The notes under the pieces: generated by a model
What the model was told of the DNA's origin: nothing
Databases searched by the model: none
Seen by the model: the letters and a program-made list of their open reading frames with translations, nothing else
Made by a program: the position numbers and the translations under genes
Assembly (NCBI RefSeq): GCF_003610465.1
Contig: NZ_RAQI01000007.1
Span: 124,001 to 188,000 of the forward strand
Direction: 5' to 3'
DNA length: 64,000 bases
Source: Xenorhabdus ehlersii
GTDB lineage: Bacteria; Pseudomonadota; Gammaproteobacteria; Enterobacterales; Enterobacteriaceae
Shown here: positions 1 to 10,731 of the stretch, piece by piece
Numbering within the stretch: position 1 is the stretch's first letter
How the letters are laid out: every line of letters begins with the position of its first letter

Positions 1-1
1 T

Positions 2-841
2 GTGGTAGGGGCTGGCTATATTGCTGTTGAAATCGCGGGTGTTTTGAACGCGTTGGGTAGTGAAACACATTTGTTTGTCCGTAAACATGCACCTCTGCGC
101 TCTTTCGACCCTATGATTGTGGAAACGCTGTTGGAAGTCATTAAAACTGAAGGGCCAACATTGCATACAGAAGCAATATTACAGTCTGTAATTAAAAATC
201 ATGATGGTAGCCTGACGGTTAAATTGCAGGATGGCCGGGAGCAGGTTGTTGATACGCTTATTTGGGCGATTGGGCGTGAGCCAATGACAGATAAACTGAA
301 TCTGGTCGCAACAGGTGTTGAACTGAATGAAAAGGGTTATATCCAAGTCGACAAATATCAGAACACCAATGTTAATGGTATTTATGCGGTTGGTGATAAC
401 ACGGGCGCGGTGGAATTGACGCCGGTTGCGATAGCAGCAGGGCGTCGTTTGTCTGAGCGTCTGTTTAACAACAAACCTGATGAGCATCTGGATTACACCA
501 ATATACCAACAGTGGTATTCAGCCATCCGCCAATTGGTACTGTAGGTTTGACGGAGCCACAGGCAAAAGCTCAGTATGGTGAAGATGAGGTTAAGGTTTA
601 TACATCATCATTCACCGCAATGTACACTGCAGTGACACAGCACCGCCAGCCATGCCGTATGAAGCTGGTCTGTGTGGGAGCCAATGAGAAGATAGTCGGT
701 ATTCACGGTATCGGCTTTGGAATGGATGAAATACTGCAAGGTTTTGCGGTTGCGCTGAAAATGGGGGCAACGAAGAAGGATTTTGATAATACGGTTGCTA
801 TTCATCCCACGGCGGCAGAAGAGTTTGTGACTATGAGATGA
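2..841 (+). CDS. gor: Glutathione reductase, C-terminal part (5' end outside window)
   Basis: Glutathione reductase is a cytosolic FAD enzyme that reduces oxidised glutathione with NADPH. The window starts inside the gene: the first residues ([10 protein letters not shown]) are the NADPH-binding Rossmann glycine motif, which lies near residue 175 of the roughly 450-residue family, so about 170 N-terminal residues with the FAD fold and redox cysteines are missing. The visible part has the second FAD contact (IYAVGDNTG, about residue 127 here) and the dimerisation domain ending in the catalytic histidine motif [12 protein letters not shown], as in E. coli Gor. A strong hairpin follows the stop. 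Truncation is due to the window edge, not decay. Confidence 0.95.
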   Translation: MVGAGYIAVEIAGVLNALGSETHLFVRKHAPLRSFDPMIVETLLEVIKTEGPTLHTEAILQSVIKNHDGSLTVKLQDGREQVVDTLIWAIGREPMTDKLNLVATGVELNEKGYIQVDKYQNTNVNGIYAVGDNTGAVELTPVAIAAGRRLSERLFNNKPDEHLDYTNIPTVVFSHPPIGTVGLTEPQAKAQYGEDEVKVYTSSFTAMYTAVTQHRQPCRMKLVCVGANEKIVGIHGIGFGMDEILQGFAVALKMGATKKDFDNTVAIHPTAAEEFVTMR

Positions 842-878
842 GAGATTAGAAAATCTCCTCTTATCAGTTGATCCAGCA

Positions 879-911
879 TTGGCCTCTAATTGTTAAAGAG
901 GCCAATAAAAA
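879..911 (+). terminator. Rho-independent terminator after gor
   Basis: TTGGCCTCT (879-887) pairs perfectly with AGAGGCCAA (897-905) over a 9-nt loop and is followed by TAAAAAATC. It lies between the convergent gor and lsrK genes. The tract after the stem on the plus strand is A-rich rather than T-rich, so it may act mainly as a bidirectional barrier. Confidence 0.55.
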
Positions 912-912
912 A

Positions 913-2505
913 TCACAATCCTGGCGCCTTCCATAATGAAGTCGTCAGCCCGTCATCTACCAGATGCAGTTGGTCTGCATACACCGCCTGCCAATCTTTT
1001 TTCGCTTTCTGGTAAACCTCACGGTGGCTTAAATTCGGTTGATATTCCCGCTCCCAACGTACTAATCTTTCTCCCGTTGCGGGCATGGAATCATATAATC
1101 CAACACCGACCCCGGCCGCTATTGCACAACCCAATGCCGTTGCTTCTTTTACCACCGGCACCCGAACAGGTAATCCGGTAACGTCAGACAGAATTTGGCT
1201 CCAGAGTTTGCCTTTTGAACCACCGCCTGCGAAGACCAGCGAATCTGGTTGGACGCCAGAGAAAGCCGAGACCATATCGAGGTTACAGGCCGAGACGATA
1301 GCTGCGTTTTCTTCCAGTGCCCGGAATAACGTTGCTTTGTTGCATTTTTCCGGATCAATCGAGAGATTGAGAAAAGATGGAGCGGCGTGATACCAAGATT
1401 TAAAGCGCATGACATCGGAGAAAATTGGCATGACACCATAGGCACCGGCAGGAACCCTTGCCGCCATATCTTCCAGCAGATTATAGGCATCAACGCCCAG
1501 TCGTTCCGCCAGCAATTTTTCTTCTGCGCAAAAAGCATCGCGGAACCAGCGCATGGTGAGACCAGTGAAGAAGCTAATGGATTCTGCTTGTGCCATGCCG
1601 GGAATAACATGTGGGTTGATACGAATGTTCATGTTTGGATCGGTGATGGGTTCAGGCAGATTGACGACTTGCTGCCAGAATGTTCCGCCGAGTACTGCGG
1701 TCTGGGCGGGTTTAACGACACCAATACCAAGACAGCCGAGTTGAACGTCTCCGCCGCCCATAATCACGGGGGTGCCGCTGCTCAGGCCGCATTCTGCCGC
1801 TGCCTTTTCCGTAATATAGCCGAGCAAGATTCCCGTTTCTTTGACGGGGGAGAGGATGTCAGAGCGCAAGCCTGCCATCTCCAACAAGCTGGGACGCCAG
1901 TCGCGGCTGGTTAAATCCAGCATGCCTGTTGTGCCCGCGTTAGAGGGATCAACGGCCAGCTCGCCACTTAGCATATAAGCCAGCCAATCACTGATCATGG
2001 TTAGGGTACTGGCTTGTTGATAGATATCAGGACGGTGATGCGCTAGCCAAAGCAGGCGTGGCATTGCGCCTAATGCTAATGTTTGGCCGGAATAGCGGTA
2101 GACGTCATATTCAAAGGTATTATTGTAAAGTTCTTTCAGCTCGCTAACTTCATGGCTGGAGCGGGCATCTACATTGGCACATGCCCAGATAGGATCGCCC
2201 TCGCGATTATAAAGGACAATCCCTTCCCGCATTGAACAGGCTGCAACGCCTTGAATTGCATTGGCAGGCAATTCCGCCTTTTGCAGGGCCTGCCGAATGC
2301 ATTGACAGGCTAGTTGCCAGTTATTTTTCAGATCGAATTCCATTGAACCTGCAACATTCGGTACAGGATGGTGTATCCATTCAGCTTGTCCAACGGAAAC
2401 CTGATTCCCTTCGAGATCAAATATAACTGCACGGATACTGCCAGTTCCTGCATCAAGCGCCATCAAATACTTCCTTGATGGGTGAGCATGAGCGCATTGA
2501 TTCAT
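913..2505 (-). CDS. lsrK: Autoinducer-2 kinase LsrK
   Basis: LsrK is a cytosolic FGGY-family kinase that phosphorylates imported AI-2 (DPD) to phospho-DPD, trapping it in the cell and creating the LsrR inducer. The 530 residues equal the E. coli length. The N-terminal phosphate-binding motif [16 protein letters not shown] is at about residues 16-31, and the C-terminal ATP-site glycine motif [13 protein letters not shown] is at about residue 425. The C-terminus [11 protein letters not shown] also matches E. coli. The gene lies downstream of lsrR on the same strand with a 74-nt gap, so an lsrRK operon is likely. The function call is firm from near full-length similarity. Confidence 0.97.
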   Translation of the reverse strand: MNQCAHAHPSRKYLMALDAGTGSIRAVIFDLEGNQVSVGQAEWIHHPVPNVAGSMEFDLKNNWQLACQCIRQALQKAELPANAIQGVAACSMREGIVLYNREGDPIWACANVDARSSHEVSELKELYNNTFEYDVYRYSGQTLALGAMPRLLWLAHHRPDIYQQASTLTMISDWLAYMLSGELAVDPSNAGTTGMLDLTSRDWRPSLLEMAGLRSDILSPVKETGILLGYITEKAAAECGLSSGTPVIMGGGDVQLGCLGIGVVKPAQTAVLGGTFWQQVVNLPEPITDPNMNIRINPHVIPGMAQAESISFFTGLTMRWFRDAFCAEEKLLAERLGVDAYNLLEDMAARVPAGAYGVMPIFSDVMRFKSWYHAAPSFLNLSIDPEKCNKATLFRALEENAAIVSACNLDMVSAFSGVQPDSLVFAGGGSKGKLWSQILSDVTGLPVRVPVVKEATALGCAIAAGVGVGLYDSMPATGERLVRWEREYQPNLSHREVYQKAKKDWQAVYADQLHLVDDGLTTSLWKAPGL

Positions 2506-2579
2506 AATACTATCCTCGTCTGTTGTTATTTTCTTTTTATTCGATATGGCACAGGGGATGGATAGAGATTATTCGTCGA

Positions 2580-3590
2580 TCAAATTAGCATAGCTTTCGC
2601 GGTCTGTTCTTCTGTCACCAGTGAATTGATGTAACCTCCTTTCAGTGCAGCAACGATAGCGTCTGCTTTTTCGATGCCACCTGCCACACCAATCACGTTC
2701 GGGATGGTTTTCATTTCTGGCAATGAGATACCGATCAGTTCCTGATGGATATCAATATTGCTAACCAATTCACCTTCCATATTGAAGAAGTAACCAAGAA
2801 TGTCGCCGATAGCACCTTTGCGGCCAAACATCAATTGTTCACCATCGCTGATATAGCCGGAACGCATGATAGTTGCATGTTGCTTCTGTTTGATGGCACC
2901 GATACCGACGATGGCGATATCGGCCGCACAAGCTGCCAAAATCACGTCCCGTACACTGCGTTCTTCGCGGAATGTTGCCGCGACTTGATGGGTGGAGGCT
3001 CGTAGTGGTGCAGGAATGATGCTGACAGGGCAGGCCGCATCAAGCTGGCCAATGCCAGTCATATAAGGGCCAACACCGCCTGACAGCGTCACCAACCGAA
3101 TTTGCTGGGATGAGATAAAACCGCTCAGATACTGCAAAGTGCACATGGGCGTTTCACCAAATCCAATCGCCAATAGCTGGTGAGGTTCAATCAGCGCCAT
3201 TAACAGATGAGCGGCTCCGATGCCGAGACGGGCATTCAGATTCATGCCATCAAGGGTAGGTAATACGCGAACCTGTTTGAGATTAAAGCGTTTTTGCAAA
3301 GCATTTTCCAACTCCAAACACCCTTCATAGCGTGAATTGATCTGAACGCGGATCACGCCAGACTGCCGTCCTTTTTCTAACAGACGGGAGACTTTCAGGC
3401 GACTGAGGCCGAGTAATTCACCGATGTCTCCTTGCGTCAGACCATCGTGATAGTAAAACCAGGCAATGCGGGCCATCAGCTCTTCTTCACTCATGCTGTT
3501 TCCTGGATAGTTGTAGCTTGAATAGTCAATTTCCTCGGATAATACGCTTTTCTCTGATACTGATTGTTTCTTGGTTGATTTGATCGACAT
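2580..3590 (-). CDS. lsrR: Transcriptional repressor of the lsr genes, LsrR
   Basis: LsrR is a SorC/DeoR-type repressor of the lsr operon that is released by phospho-AI-2. The helix-turn-helix is near the N-terminus ([20 protein letters not shown], then SRLLEKG), followed by a sugar-phosphate-binding domain with [11 protein letters not shown] and TLSGGVG. I prefer the ATG at 3590 (336 residues), which has an AAGAAG sequence upstream; a GTG at 3608 would add six residues without a clear ribosome site. The N-terminus is about 19 residues longer than in E. coli and Ser/Lys-rich. It is divergent from lsrA, with about 240 bp of shared promoter DNA between them. Confidence 0.96.
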   Translation of the reverse strand: MSIKSTKKQSVSEKSVLSEEIDYSSYNYPGNSMSEEELMARIAWFYYHDGLTQGDIGELLGLSRLKVSRLLEKGRQSGVIRVQINSRYEGCLELENALQKRFNLKQVRVLPTLDGMNLNARLGIGAAHLLMALIEPHQLLAIGFGETPMCTLQYLSGFISSQQIRLVTLSGGVGPYMTGIGQLDAACPVSIIPAPLRASTHQVAATFREERSVRDVILAACAADIAIVGIGAIKQKQHATIMRSGYISDGEQLMFGRKGAIGDILGYFFNMEGELVSNIDIHQELIGISLPEMKTIPNVIGVAGGIEKADAIVAALKGGYINSLVTEEQTAKAMLI

Positions 3591-3608
3591 AATAACTTCT
3601 TTATCCAC

Positions 3609-3828
3609 GAGGAAAGAATAAGCATAAATATCTCTAATGTACTAGAGGCTTATCGCAAAATTTGAACATATTTTAATGTAGATCTAATTTTTTCACAAAA
3701 TGTGATCTAATTATTGAAAAATTCTTAAGTTTTACATTAGAGTCTTGAACAAATGTATTTAAAATAAATAAATGTTCAATTTCGCATCGGTGTCAGAAAC
3801 GCAAACCCAAAAGGCCATGAGGTACGTG
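3609..3828. promoter_or_regulatory. lsrR-lsrA divergent promoter region with candidate LsrR and CRP sites
   Basis: This AT-rich region separates the two divergent lsr units. TGAACA occurs at 3663-3668 and 3746-3751, and the inverted hexamer TGTTCA at 3773-3778, 21 bp from the second copy. TGAACA/TGTTCA half-sites of this kind are, as I recall, those reported for E. coli LsrR. A TCACAAAATGTGA palindrome at 3693-3705 and the half-site TGTGATCTAATTATTG at 3701-3716 resemble CRP half-sites, which fits the known cAMP-CRP control of lsr in E. coli. Assignment to particular proteins is inference. Confidence 0.5.
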
Positions 3829-5400
3829 ATGTCACAGAGCAATACTGCCACTAATACCAATGATCCGTTTTGCCTGAACCCTACTAACAGTGCTCCGCTT
3901 TTAGTTGCTCGTGGGATCAGTAAGCAGTTTTCTGGCTTGGTGGTGTTGAAGCAGATTGATTTCTTTCTGATGTCAGGGCAGGTTCATGCATTATTAGGTG
4001 GAAATGGTGCTGGTAAATCAACTTTGATGAAAATCATTGCTGGTATTGAACAGCCGGATGCCGGAACCTTGGTTGTGGATGGTGCTACTGTCAGCTATCT
4101 GACACCAGCGAAAGCGCATCAACTGGGCATTTATCTGGTTCCACAAGAACCTTTGTTATTTCCCAATCTTTCCGTTCAGGAAAATATCCTGTTTCGTTTG
4201 CCAAAACATCAAGCTAGTAAAAGTCGCATGCATGAATTACTGATTCAGCTTGATTGTCAAATTGACTTAAAGGCACCAGCAGGTGGTTTGAATGTAGCAG
4301 ATCAGCAGTTGGTGGAGATTATGCGTGGTTTGATGCGTAATTCTCGCATTTTGATTCTGGATGAGCCAACTGCCGCGTTGACGCCCGCAGAAACCGAACG
4401 TTTGTTTGCGCGAATACGGGAATTACAGCAGCAGCAAGTGGGGATTATCTTCATTTCCCACAAATTACCTGAAATTCGTGAGATTGCGGATTATGTCAGT
4501 GTGATACGAGATGGGGGTATCGCTCTTAGCGGCGAGATTGAACACTTTACAACGGAAGCAATAATTCAGGCGATTACACCTACGGTAAAATCAATTGCGT
4601 TGGCTGATAATCAAAAATTGAGCTTGAAAGCTAGTGGTAATGTATCGGATAACATGTCAGAAATCCCCGTTTTGGAAGTGAACTCTCTGTGTGGAGAAGG
4701 GTTCCGTGATATCTCTTTGACGCTACGGGTGGGGGAAATTGTTGGTTTGTCTGGCGTTGTGGGAGCAGGTCGTACGGAACTGGCGGAGACGCTATATGGA
4801 TTGCGCCCGATTGCAGGTGGTGAAATTCGTTTCCGACAGCAAATAATCAATAAACTAGATACAGCAGAGCGATTGCAGCGTGGGTTGGTTTATCTGCCTG
4901 AAGATCGGCAGGCTTCAGGATTGTTTCTTGACGCCTTTTTGAGTTGGAATGTTTGTTCGCTGATGCACAACCGAAGCACTTTCTGGACGCGTCCCACCCA
5001 CGATATCGGAGTATTGGAACGATATTGTCAAGCGCTCAATATTCGATTCCACAATGTAAATCAGTTTGTACGTACGCTGTCTGGCGGTAATCAACAAAAG
5101 ATTCTGATTGCTAAATGTTTGGAAGCCAAGCCGACCGTGCTGATCATTGATGAACCAACGCGTGGTGTTGATGTTGGGGCGCGTAATGATATCTATCAGC
5201 TTATTCATAACATCGCCAGCCAGCAGGTGGCGATTCTCCTGATTTCTTCTGATCTTGATGAAATTGTTCAGTTATCTGATCGCGTACTGGTCATGCATCA
5301 CGGTGAGCTTTGTGGACAGCTTGATAAAGACCACATGAATGTGGACGAGATTATGCACCTTTCTTTTGGGGAACGTCATATTGAAATTCATCCAGAATAA
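3829..5400 (+). CDS. lsrA: AI-2 import ABC transporter, ATP-binding protein LsrA
   Basis: LsrA is the fused double ATPase of the AI-2 importer LsrACDB. Two ABC domains are visible. The N-terminal one has a classic Walker A (GGNGAGKST) and Walker B ([11 protein letters not shown]). The C-terminal one has a degenerate Walker A (GVVGAGRTE), an intact signature (LSGGNQQK) and Walker B ([12 protein letters not shown]), as usual for sugar-type importers. I chose ATG 3829 (523 residues; E. coli 511) because GAGG precedes it by six bases; the reading frame stays open to an ATG at 3772, but that ATG lies inside the putative operator. The gene overlaps lsrC. Confidence 0.95.
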   Translation: MSQSNTATNTNDPFCLNPTNSAPLLVARGISKQFSGLVVLKQIDFFLMSGQVHALLGGNGAGKSTLMKIIAGIEQPDAGTLVVDGATVSYLTPAKAHQLGIYLVPQEPLLFPNLSVQENILFRLPKHQASKSRMHELLIQLDCQIDLKAPAGGLNVADQQLVEIMRGLMRNSRILILDEPTAALTPAETERLFARIRELQQQQVGIIFISHKLPEIREIADYVSVIRDGGIALSGEIEHFTTEAIIQAITPTVKSIALADNQKLSLKASGNVSDNMSEIPVLEVNSLCGEGFRDISLTLRVGEIVGLSGVVGAGRTELAETLYGLRPIAGGEIRFRQQIINKLDTAERLQRGLVYLPEDRQASGLFLDAFLSWNVCSLMHNRSTFWTRPTHDIGVLERYCQALNIRFHNVNQFVRTLSGGNQQKILIAKCLEAKPTVLIIDEPTRGVDVGARNDIYQLIHNIASQQVAILLISSDLDEIVQLSDRVLVMHHGELCGQLDKDHMNVDEIMHLSFGERHIEIHPE

Positions 5401-6391
5401 CCGAGAAGCCACAGCATTGATCGCCATTTTGGGGCTGTTTGCTTTGTTAGGGAGCCTCGATCGCCATGCTTTTAGTCTCCAAACTGTCACTATGATCTTC
5501 GGTAATGCCCAAATCCTTATTTTATTAGCAATGGGTGCCACGTTGGTAATGTTGACGCGCAATATTGATGTGTCTGTTGGTTCGACTACCGGATTATGTG
5601 CTGTAGTGTTGGGAATGTTGCTTAATACAGGGCTTCCGTTGGCGGTTGCCTGTTTAATTACGTTGCTGATTGGAATGATGGCAGGGTTGATTAATGGTGT
5701 GTTGGTGGCATGGTTGAAAATTCCAGCGATTGTTGCCACGTTGGGTACGCTCGGCTTATACCGTGGACTAATGCTGCTGTTAACTGGTGGTAAATGGATC
5801 GAAGGTTTGCCTGCTGGGGTTAAAGATCTCGCCAGACCAATGCTATTTGGTATTTCACCAATCGGCTGGTTGTTGATGTTATTAATTTTGTCTATGGCAT
5901 GGATGTTAAAGAAGACTGAGTTTGGCCGTGGGTTTTATGCCACGGGTGATAACCTGCAAGGCGCTCGTCAGCTTGGTGCTCCCGTTAATGGCATTCGCAT
6001 CACTGCATTTACCGTAAATGGTGTGATGGCAGCATTGGCAGGCATTGTGTTTGTGGCACAGATTGGCTTTATTCCAAATCAAACGGGGAATGGGTTGGAG
6101 ATGAAAGCCATCGCTGCCTGTGTATTAGGTGGAGTAAGTTTGCTGGGGGGAGTAGGAACCGTCATTGGGGCGATCTTCGGGGCATATTTTCTGACGCAAA
6201 TTGATAGTGTGTTGGTATTACTCAAGTTATCGGCCTGGTGGAATGATTTTATTGCTGGCCTTGTCCTGTTGGTGGTGTTAGTGCTGGATGGGCGTTTACG
6301 CAATGTCGTTGGCAAGAATTTACGTCAGCAACGTTACGCCCGTTTCCTTGAACCAATAAACAAACATACCGGAAGAAACGGGAGGCCATAA
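5381..6391 (+). CDS. lsrC: AI-2 import ABC transporter, permease LsrC
   Basis: LsrC is one of two inner-membrane permeases of the AI-2 importer. It has about ten hydrophobic segments and the family sequence [10 protein letters not shown] near residue 55. The family N-terminus (LKFIQNNRE) begins here at a TTG codon (5381), where E. coli has ATG-Leu; the preceding codon is ATA. GGGGA lies about eight bases upstream, so TTG is the likely start (336 residues; E. coli 342). An in-frame ATG at 5339 would overlap lsrA by 62 bp and add 14 residues absent from E. coli. The stop overlaps the lsrD ATG (TAATG). Confidence 0.93.
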   Translation: MKFIQNNREATALIAILGLFALLGSLDRHAFSLQTVTMIFGNAQILILLAMGATLVMLTRNIDVSVGSTTGLCAVVLGMLLNTGLPLAVACLITLLIGMMAGLINGVLVAWLKIPAIVATLGTLGLYRGLMLLLTGGKWIEGLPAGVKDLARPMLFGISPIGWLLMLLILSMAWMLKKTEFGRGFYATGDNLQGARQLGAPVNGIRITAFTVNGVMAALAGIVFVAQIGFIPNQTGNGLEMKAIAACVLGGVSLLGGVGTVIGAIFGAYFLTQIDSVLVLLKLSAWWNDFIAGLVLLVVLVLDGRLRNVVGKNLRQQRYARFLEPINKHTGRNGRP

Positions 6392-7407
6392 TGAATAGGG
6401 TACAACGCTATGGTTGGGAAACGGCGCTTTTGGTGTTGTTGGTGGCGGAAATTTTACTGTTTGGCATAGTTAATCCAAGGATGCTGGATATTAACGTGCT
6501 GTTGTTTAGTACCAGCGATTTTATCTGCATCGGTATTATCGCGTTGCCGTTAACGATGGTGATTGTCAGTGGTGGTATTGATATCTCTTTTGGTTCGATT
6601 ATCGGTCTGTGTGCTATTGCATTGGGTGTCATGTATCAAGCTGGTTTACCGATGATTGCGGCAATTCCTTTGACTTTACTTGTCGGGGGGCTGTGTGGTC
6701 TGATTAATGCTGCCCTGATTTTCTATACGGGTGTAAATCCGTTGGTAATTACCCTCGGCACGATGTACCTGTTTGGTGGTAGTGCCTTATTGTTGTCGGG
6801 ACTATCTGGCGCGACGGGATATGAAGGCATTGGTGGTTTTCCTGATACATTTACAGATTTTGCCAACCTGACACTGCTCGACCTACCTGTTCCTTTGATC
6901 ATCTTTATACTTTTTGCGTTGGTGTGCTGGTTATTTATGCATCGTACCCATCGTGGTCGTAATATTTTTCTTATTGGGCAGAACAGCCGTGTTGCCCGTT
7001 ACGGTGCTATCCCTGTAAATCAAACTTTGTGCTTGTTATACGCTTTGACAGGGGTGGCTTCGGCAGTAGCGGCGATTGTTTTGGTCTCTTATTTTGGTTC
7101 GGCGCGTTCCGATTTGGGAAGTTCTTTCCTGATGCCAGCCATTACTGCTGTAGTGCTGGGAGGAGCCAATATTTATGGTGGTGCTGGCTCGATTATGGGT
7201 ACGGCACTGGCTGTTTTGCTGGTGGGTTATTTGCAGCAAGGATTGCAGATGGTGGGGATTCCTAACCAGATATCCAGTGCGTTGTCTGGTGCCTTGCTGA
7301 TTGTAGTTGTGATAGGACGATCTGCTTCGTTGCATCGTCATCAAATCTGTGATTGGTGGCAACGTCGAAGGGCTTCTGTTTCACAACAACATATTTCTGA
7401 AACATAA
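6391..7407 (+). CDS. lsrD: AI-2 import ABC transporter, permease LsrD
   Basis: LsrD is the second permease partner of LsrC in the AI-2 importer and belongs to the branched-chain/ribose permease family. Its 338 residues are strongly hydrophobic, with about nine membrane segments and the family sequence VSGGIDISFGS near residue 50. The start codon shares a base with the lsrC stop (TAATG) and GGGAGG lies just upstream, so translational coupling is likely. The C-terminal tail is basic and cytoplasmic. Gene order A-C-D-B matches E. coli. Confidence 0.96.
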   Translation: MNRVQRYGWETALLVLLVAEILLFGIVNPRMLDINVLLFSTSDFICIGIIALPLTMVIVSGGIDISFGSIIGLCAIALGVMYQAGLPMIAAIPLTLLVGGLCGLINAALIFYTGVNPLVITLGTMYLFGGSALLLSGLSGATGYEGIGGFPDTFTDFANLTLLDLPVPLIIFILFALVCWLFMHRTHRGRNIFLIGQNSRVARYGAIPVNQTLCLLYALTGVASAVAAIVLVSYFGSARSDLGSSFLMPAITAVVLGGANIYGGAGSIMGTALAVLLVGYLQQGLQMVGIPNQISSALSGALLIVVVIGRSASLHRHQICDWWQRRRASVSQQHISET

Positions 7408-7447
7408 AAGACGATCTTGAAATAAAAATAAATGGAGATAGATAGGC

Positions 7448-8467
7448 ATGAAAGCACCAACAATGAAAAAACTGGCTTTGGCTGCTGCATTAAGCCTGGG
7501 ATGTGTTTCCTGGGCTCAGGCGGCAGAGAAAATTGCATTTATACCTAAATTGGTCGGTGTTGGGTTCTTTACCAGTGGCGGGCAAGGTGCGGTGGAAGCA
7601 GGCAAGGAGCTGGGTGTTGAAGTCACTTACGATGGCCCGACAGAGCCGAGCGTTGCGGGGCAGGTTCAGCTTATTAATAACTTTGTTAACCAAGGCTATG
7701 ATGCGATTGTGGTTTCAGCTGTGTCACCAGATGGATTGTGTCCGGCTTTGAAACGCGCCATGAAGCGTGGTGTCAAAGTATTGACGTGGGATTCCGATAC
7801 TGCGCCAGAATGCCGCTCTATCTATATCGATCAAGGAACGCCAAAGCAGTTAGGGGGGATTCTGGTGGATATGGCTGCAAATCAGATTAAAAAAGAAAAA
7901 GCGAAAGTAGCATTTTTCTATTCCAGCCCGACAGTGACGGATCAAAACCAATGGGTTAAAGAGGCTAAGGCGAAAATTGTAGAGGAACATCCGAATTGGG
8001 AAATTGTCACTACCCGATTTGGCTATAACGATGCCACCAAATCTTTGCAGACAGCGGAAGGCATTTTGAAAGCGTGGGAGGACCTGGATGTGATTATCGC
8101 TCCAGATGCTAATGCCTTACCTGCTGCGGCTCAGGCAGCAGAAAACCTGAAGCGTCAAGATGTCGCGATTGTTGGGTTCAGTACCCCGAATGTCATGCGT
8201 CCTTATGTTGAAAATGGTACGGTCAAACAGTTCGCTTTGTGGGATGTGGTCAAGCAGGGCAAGATAGCCATCCATGTTACCAATGAGATATTGCAAAAAG
8301 ACGAGCTGAATGTGGGAGATAAATTGAATATTCCTGGTATTGGCAGCGTTGAAATCTCACCCAACAGTGTACAGGGATACCGTTATGAAGCGAAAGGTAA
8401 TGGCATTATTGTCATGCCGGAGCGGGTAATTTTCACCAAAGACAATATCAATCAGTACGATTTCTAA
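7448..8467 (+). CDS. lsrB: AI-2 periplasmic binding protein LsrB
   Basis: LsrB captures AI-2 (R-THMF) in the periplasm and delivers it to LsrCD. The 339-residue product starts with a signal peptide (about 25 residues, cleavage after AQA in [10 protein letters not shown]). The mature protein is a type-1 periplasmic binding fold with conserved AI-2-pocket regions: the N-terminal [11 protein letters not shown], then [10 protein letters not shown] and [26 protein letters not shown] precedes the ATG. Similarity to E. coli LsrB extends to the C-terminal tyrosine-aspartate-phenylalanine. Confidence 0.97.
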   Translation: MKAPTMKKLALAAALSLGCVSWAQAAEKIAFIPKLVGVGFFTSGGQGAVEAGKELGVEVTYDGPTEPSVAGQVQLINNFVNQGYDAIVVSAVSPDGLCPALKRAMKRGVKVLTWDSDTAPECRSIYIDQGTPKQLGGILVDMAANQIKKEKAKVAFFYSSPTVTDQNQWVKEAKAKIVEEHPNWEIVTTRFGYNDATKSLQTAEGILKAWEDLDVIIAPDANALPAAAQAAENLKRQDVAIVGFSTPNVMRPYVENGTVKQFALWDVVKQGKIAIHVTNEILQKDELNVGDKLNIPGIGSVEISPNSVQGYRYEAKGNGIIVMPERVIFTKDNINQYDF

Positions 8468-8513
8468 TTCATGGGGCTGGTATACAGCTCCTGACACCTT
8501 TCTGGAGGGAGAA

Positions 8514-9398
8514 ATGGCAGATTTAGATGATATCAAAGATGGTAAAGATTTTGGCATTAATACACCGCAACAGAACACGCTGTTTGAACTGAAAGGCTGT
8601 GGTGCGCTGGATTGGGGGATGCAGTCCCGTTTGTCACGAATTTTCAATCCCACCACCAATAAAACGGTGATGCTGGCATTTGACCACGGTTATTTTCAGG
8701 GCCCAACCACCGGCTTGGAGCGTATTGATATCAATATCGCTCCGCTGTTTGAACACACCGACGTGTTGATGTGTACCCGCGGTATCCTGCGCAGCCAGGT
8801 TCCGCCTGCAACCAATAAACCTGTAGTTCTGCGTGCGTCTGGAGCCAACTCGATTCTGGCTGAACTCTCCAATGAAGCTGTTGCGGTAGCGATGGAAGAT
8901 GCACTTCGTCTCAACGTTTGTGCGGTTGCGGCACAGGTTTATATCGGTTCAGAACACGAACATCAATCCATTAAAAATATAATTAAGCTGGTGGATCAGG
9001 GAACACGTTATGGTATGCCAACAATGGCGGTGACGGGCGTCGGTAAAGATATGGCGCGTGACCAACGTTATTTCTCTCTGGCGACTCGCATTGCAGCTGA
9101 AATAGGGGCGAACATTATCAAAACTTATTATGTCGATAGCGGCTTTGAGCGAGTAGTGGCGGGCTGTCCAGTGCCGATTGTGATTGCAGGTGGTAAGAAA
9201 TTACCGGAACTGGATGCGTTGAATATGTGCTATCAGGCGATTGATCAAGGGGCATCTGGTGTGGATATGGGACGCAATATTTTCCAGTCGGAAGCACCTG
9301 TTGCAATGCTGAAAGCTGTGCAGGCCGTGGTGCATCATAATGAGAAACCTGCTCAGGCTTATGAGCTTTTCCTGAGTGAAAAAGCCAGGGGAGAATAA
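8514..9398 (+). CDS. lsrF: 3-hydroxy-2,4-pentadione 5-phosphate thiolase LsrF
   Basis: LsrF has a class I aldolase (TIM-barrel) fold and transfers an acetyl group from phospho-HPD to coenzyme A, giving dihydroxyacetone phosphate and acetyl-CoA. This is the last step of AI-2 breakdown. The 294 residues match the family length. [16 protein letters not shown] lies near residue 53, the active-site lysine region [12 protein letters not shown] near residue 202, and the phosphate-binding end [11 protein letters not shown] near residue 255. GGAGGG precedes the ATG. The stop lies one base before the lsrG start. Confidence 0.97.
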   Translation: MADLDDIKDGKDFGINTPQQNTLFELKGCGALDWGMQSRLSRIFNPTTNKTVMLAFDHGYFQGPTTGLERIDINIAPLFEHTDVLMCTRGILRSQVPPATNKPVVLRASGANSILAELSNEAVAVAMEDALRLNVCAVAAQVYIGSEHEHQSIKNIIKLVDQGTRYGMPTMAVTGVGKDMARDQRYFSLATRIAAEIGANIIKTYYVDSGFERVVAGCPVPIVIAGGKKLPELDALNMCYQAIDQGASGVDMGRNIFQSEAPVAMLKAVQAVVHHNEKPAQAYELFLSEKARGE

Positions 9399-9399
9399 T

Positions 9400-9699
9400 A
9401 TGCACGTCACATTAGTGGAAATTAATGTTAAAGCCGACAAGATAGACGAATTTATCGAAGTATTTCGGGATAATCACCTTGGCTCTGTTAAAGAGCCGGG
9501 TAATTTACGGTTCGATGTATTGCGTGATGAAAATATCCCAACCCGCTTTTATATCTATGAAGCCTATGCTGATGAAGAGGCTGTTGCGGCGCATAAGAAA
9601 ACGTCTCATTACTTGCGCTGTGTCGAAAAACTGGAAGCATTGATGACTGAGCCCCGCAAAAAAACGACGTTTATTGGTTTGATGCCGGAAGGGAAGTAA
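9400..9699 (+). CDS. lsrG: (4S)-4-hydroxy-5-phosphonooxypentane-2,3-dione isomerase LsrG
   Basis: LsrG is a small ABM-domain protein that isomerises phospho-DPD to phospho-HPD, the LsrF substrate, so lowering the LsrR inducer. The start is ATG 9400 (99 residues; E. coli 96), preceded by AGGGGAGAA and only one base after the lsrF stop; upstream in-frame codons belong to the lsrF end. The N-terminus [18 protein letters not shown] and the central [16 protein letters not shown] stretch are characteristic. It is the last gene of the lsr operon; a hairpin follows at 9731-9755. Confidence 0.95.
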   Translation: MHVTLVEINVKADKIDEFIEVFRDNHLGSVKEPGNLRFDVLRDENIPTRFYIYEAYADEEAVAAHKKTSHYLRCVEKLEALMTEPRKKTTFIGLMPEGK

Positions 9700-9730
9700 T
9701 GTAAGGATATAATAGGAAAAATGGAATAGG

Positions 9731-9755
9731 TAACCCTCTGTTTATCAGGGGGTTA
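9731..9755 (+). terminator. Hairpin at end of lsr operon
   Basis: TAACCCTCTG (9731-9740) pairs with CAGGGGGTTA (9746-9755), ten base pairs including one G-U, over a five-base loop. It is followed by ATAATTAAT rather than a clean T run, so termination may be weak. It lies 31 bases after the lsrG stop. Confidence 0.45.
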
Positions 9756-9851
9756 ATAATTAATCTGAGCTCATATCCACTTAGCCTTGGTAATAGCTCT
9801 GTCCATGTTAGAGCCAAAATGGCTCCCGCTTTCGAATAAAAATCCAACAAA

Positions 9852-9865
9852 TGTTGTCGACAACA
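9852..9865. promoter_or_regulatory. 14-bp perfect palindrome upstream of the methyltransferase
   Basis: TGTTGTCGACAACA is a perfect dyad about 125 bp before the methyltransferase start, in the 289-bp gap after lsrG. Its size and symmetry suit a dimeric regulator site, but I cannot name the protein. The rest of the gap shows only the hairpin after lsrG and an AT-rich stretch. Confidence 0.3.
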
Positions 9866-9988
9866 CAACAAAGTTCAATTAATTTGTCCATGCTTGTTTT
9901 TTATTAAGATCGATTTTTTCTTGGTCGAAAATTCTGGATCTTGGAACAGGCACTTAGTTCAGCTTCTTATCTAGGACTCAGGTTAATT

Positions 9989-10731
9989 ATGGCAAAGCAA
10001 GATTTAGATTATAACTCTATCGGAGAGCGTTATTTAGATTTCATGAAGACAGCTCCCCATATTAAAGTCGAAGTTCGTGCCATCCTGGACAGGATTGGTG
10101 ATGCTCAGGGTAAATCAGTTCTGGACTTGGCTTGTGGAAATGGTTACTTTGGCCGAAAGCTACGTAATCTTGGCGCTTCAAAAGTTGTTGGTATAGATAT
10201 TTCAGAAAAAATGATAGCGCTTGCTAGAGCAAAATCGAAACAATGTGGTGATGATGTGGAATTTTTCATGTTCGAAATGTTTGCGACATGGAATTATTTG
10301 GCAAGTTTGATCTCGTTGTTGCTGCTTGGTTGTTCAATTATGCGGAGTCGTGTGCAGATCTTGAGAAAATGTTCCAGTCAGTTGCCAATCATCTCAAGCC
10401 TTCTGGTAAATTAGTCGCTTATACGATTTCACCTGATTATCAATTAGAAGTAGATAACTATGATATCTATGGCATACATATTTTGAGCAAAGAACCGTGG
10501 CAAGGAGGGTACCGTTATCAGGCGGAATTTCTTAGCACACCTCCAAGTGCTTTCACATTTTACCAATGGAGTCGTGAAGATTATGAGCGTGCTATTGAAA
10601 AAGCTGGATTCAGTCAGTTTGAATGGAAAAAGGCAAGCGTTTTAGATAGTGATATCAAACTCTATTCGGATAGTTTTTGGCAAATTTTTCAACAGAATTG
10701 TCTTAATATCAGCCTGACTTGTCACTACTGA
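9989..10731 (+). pseudogene. Class I SAM-dependent methyltransferase, interrupted by a -1 frameshift
   Basis: The first reading frame (from ATG 9989, with CAGG upstream) encodes the SAM-binding core: VLDLACGNGYFGRKL (motif I) and VVGIDISEKMI (motif II). It loses sense after the residues VEFF. The second frame resumes with HVRNVCDMELFGKFDLVVAAW (motif IV region) and continues to the natural C-terminal half ending at 10731. The frames meet at a T5 run, 10262-10266; one extra T would restore a single protein of about 247 residues. The two pieces are otherwise free of stops, so the break is recent, a sequencing error, or reversible slippage. The substrate is unknown. It follows the lsr operon but I have no evidence of an AI-2 role. 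Confidence 0.8.

Noticed and set aside
936..1914. Several plus-strand frames of 60 to 175 codons across lsrK
   Set aside because: They overlap the clearly coding lsrK minus strand and show no protein-like pattern.
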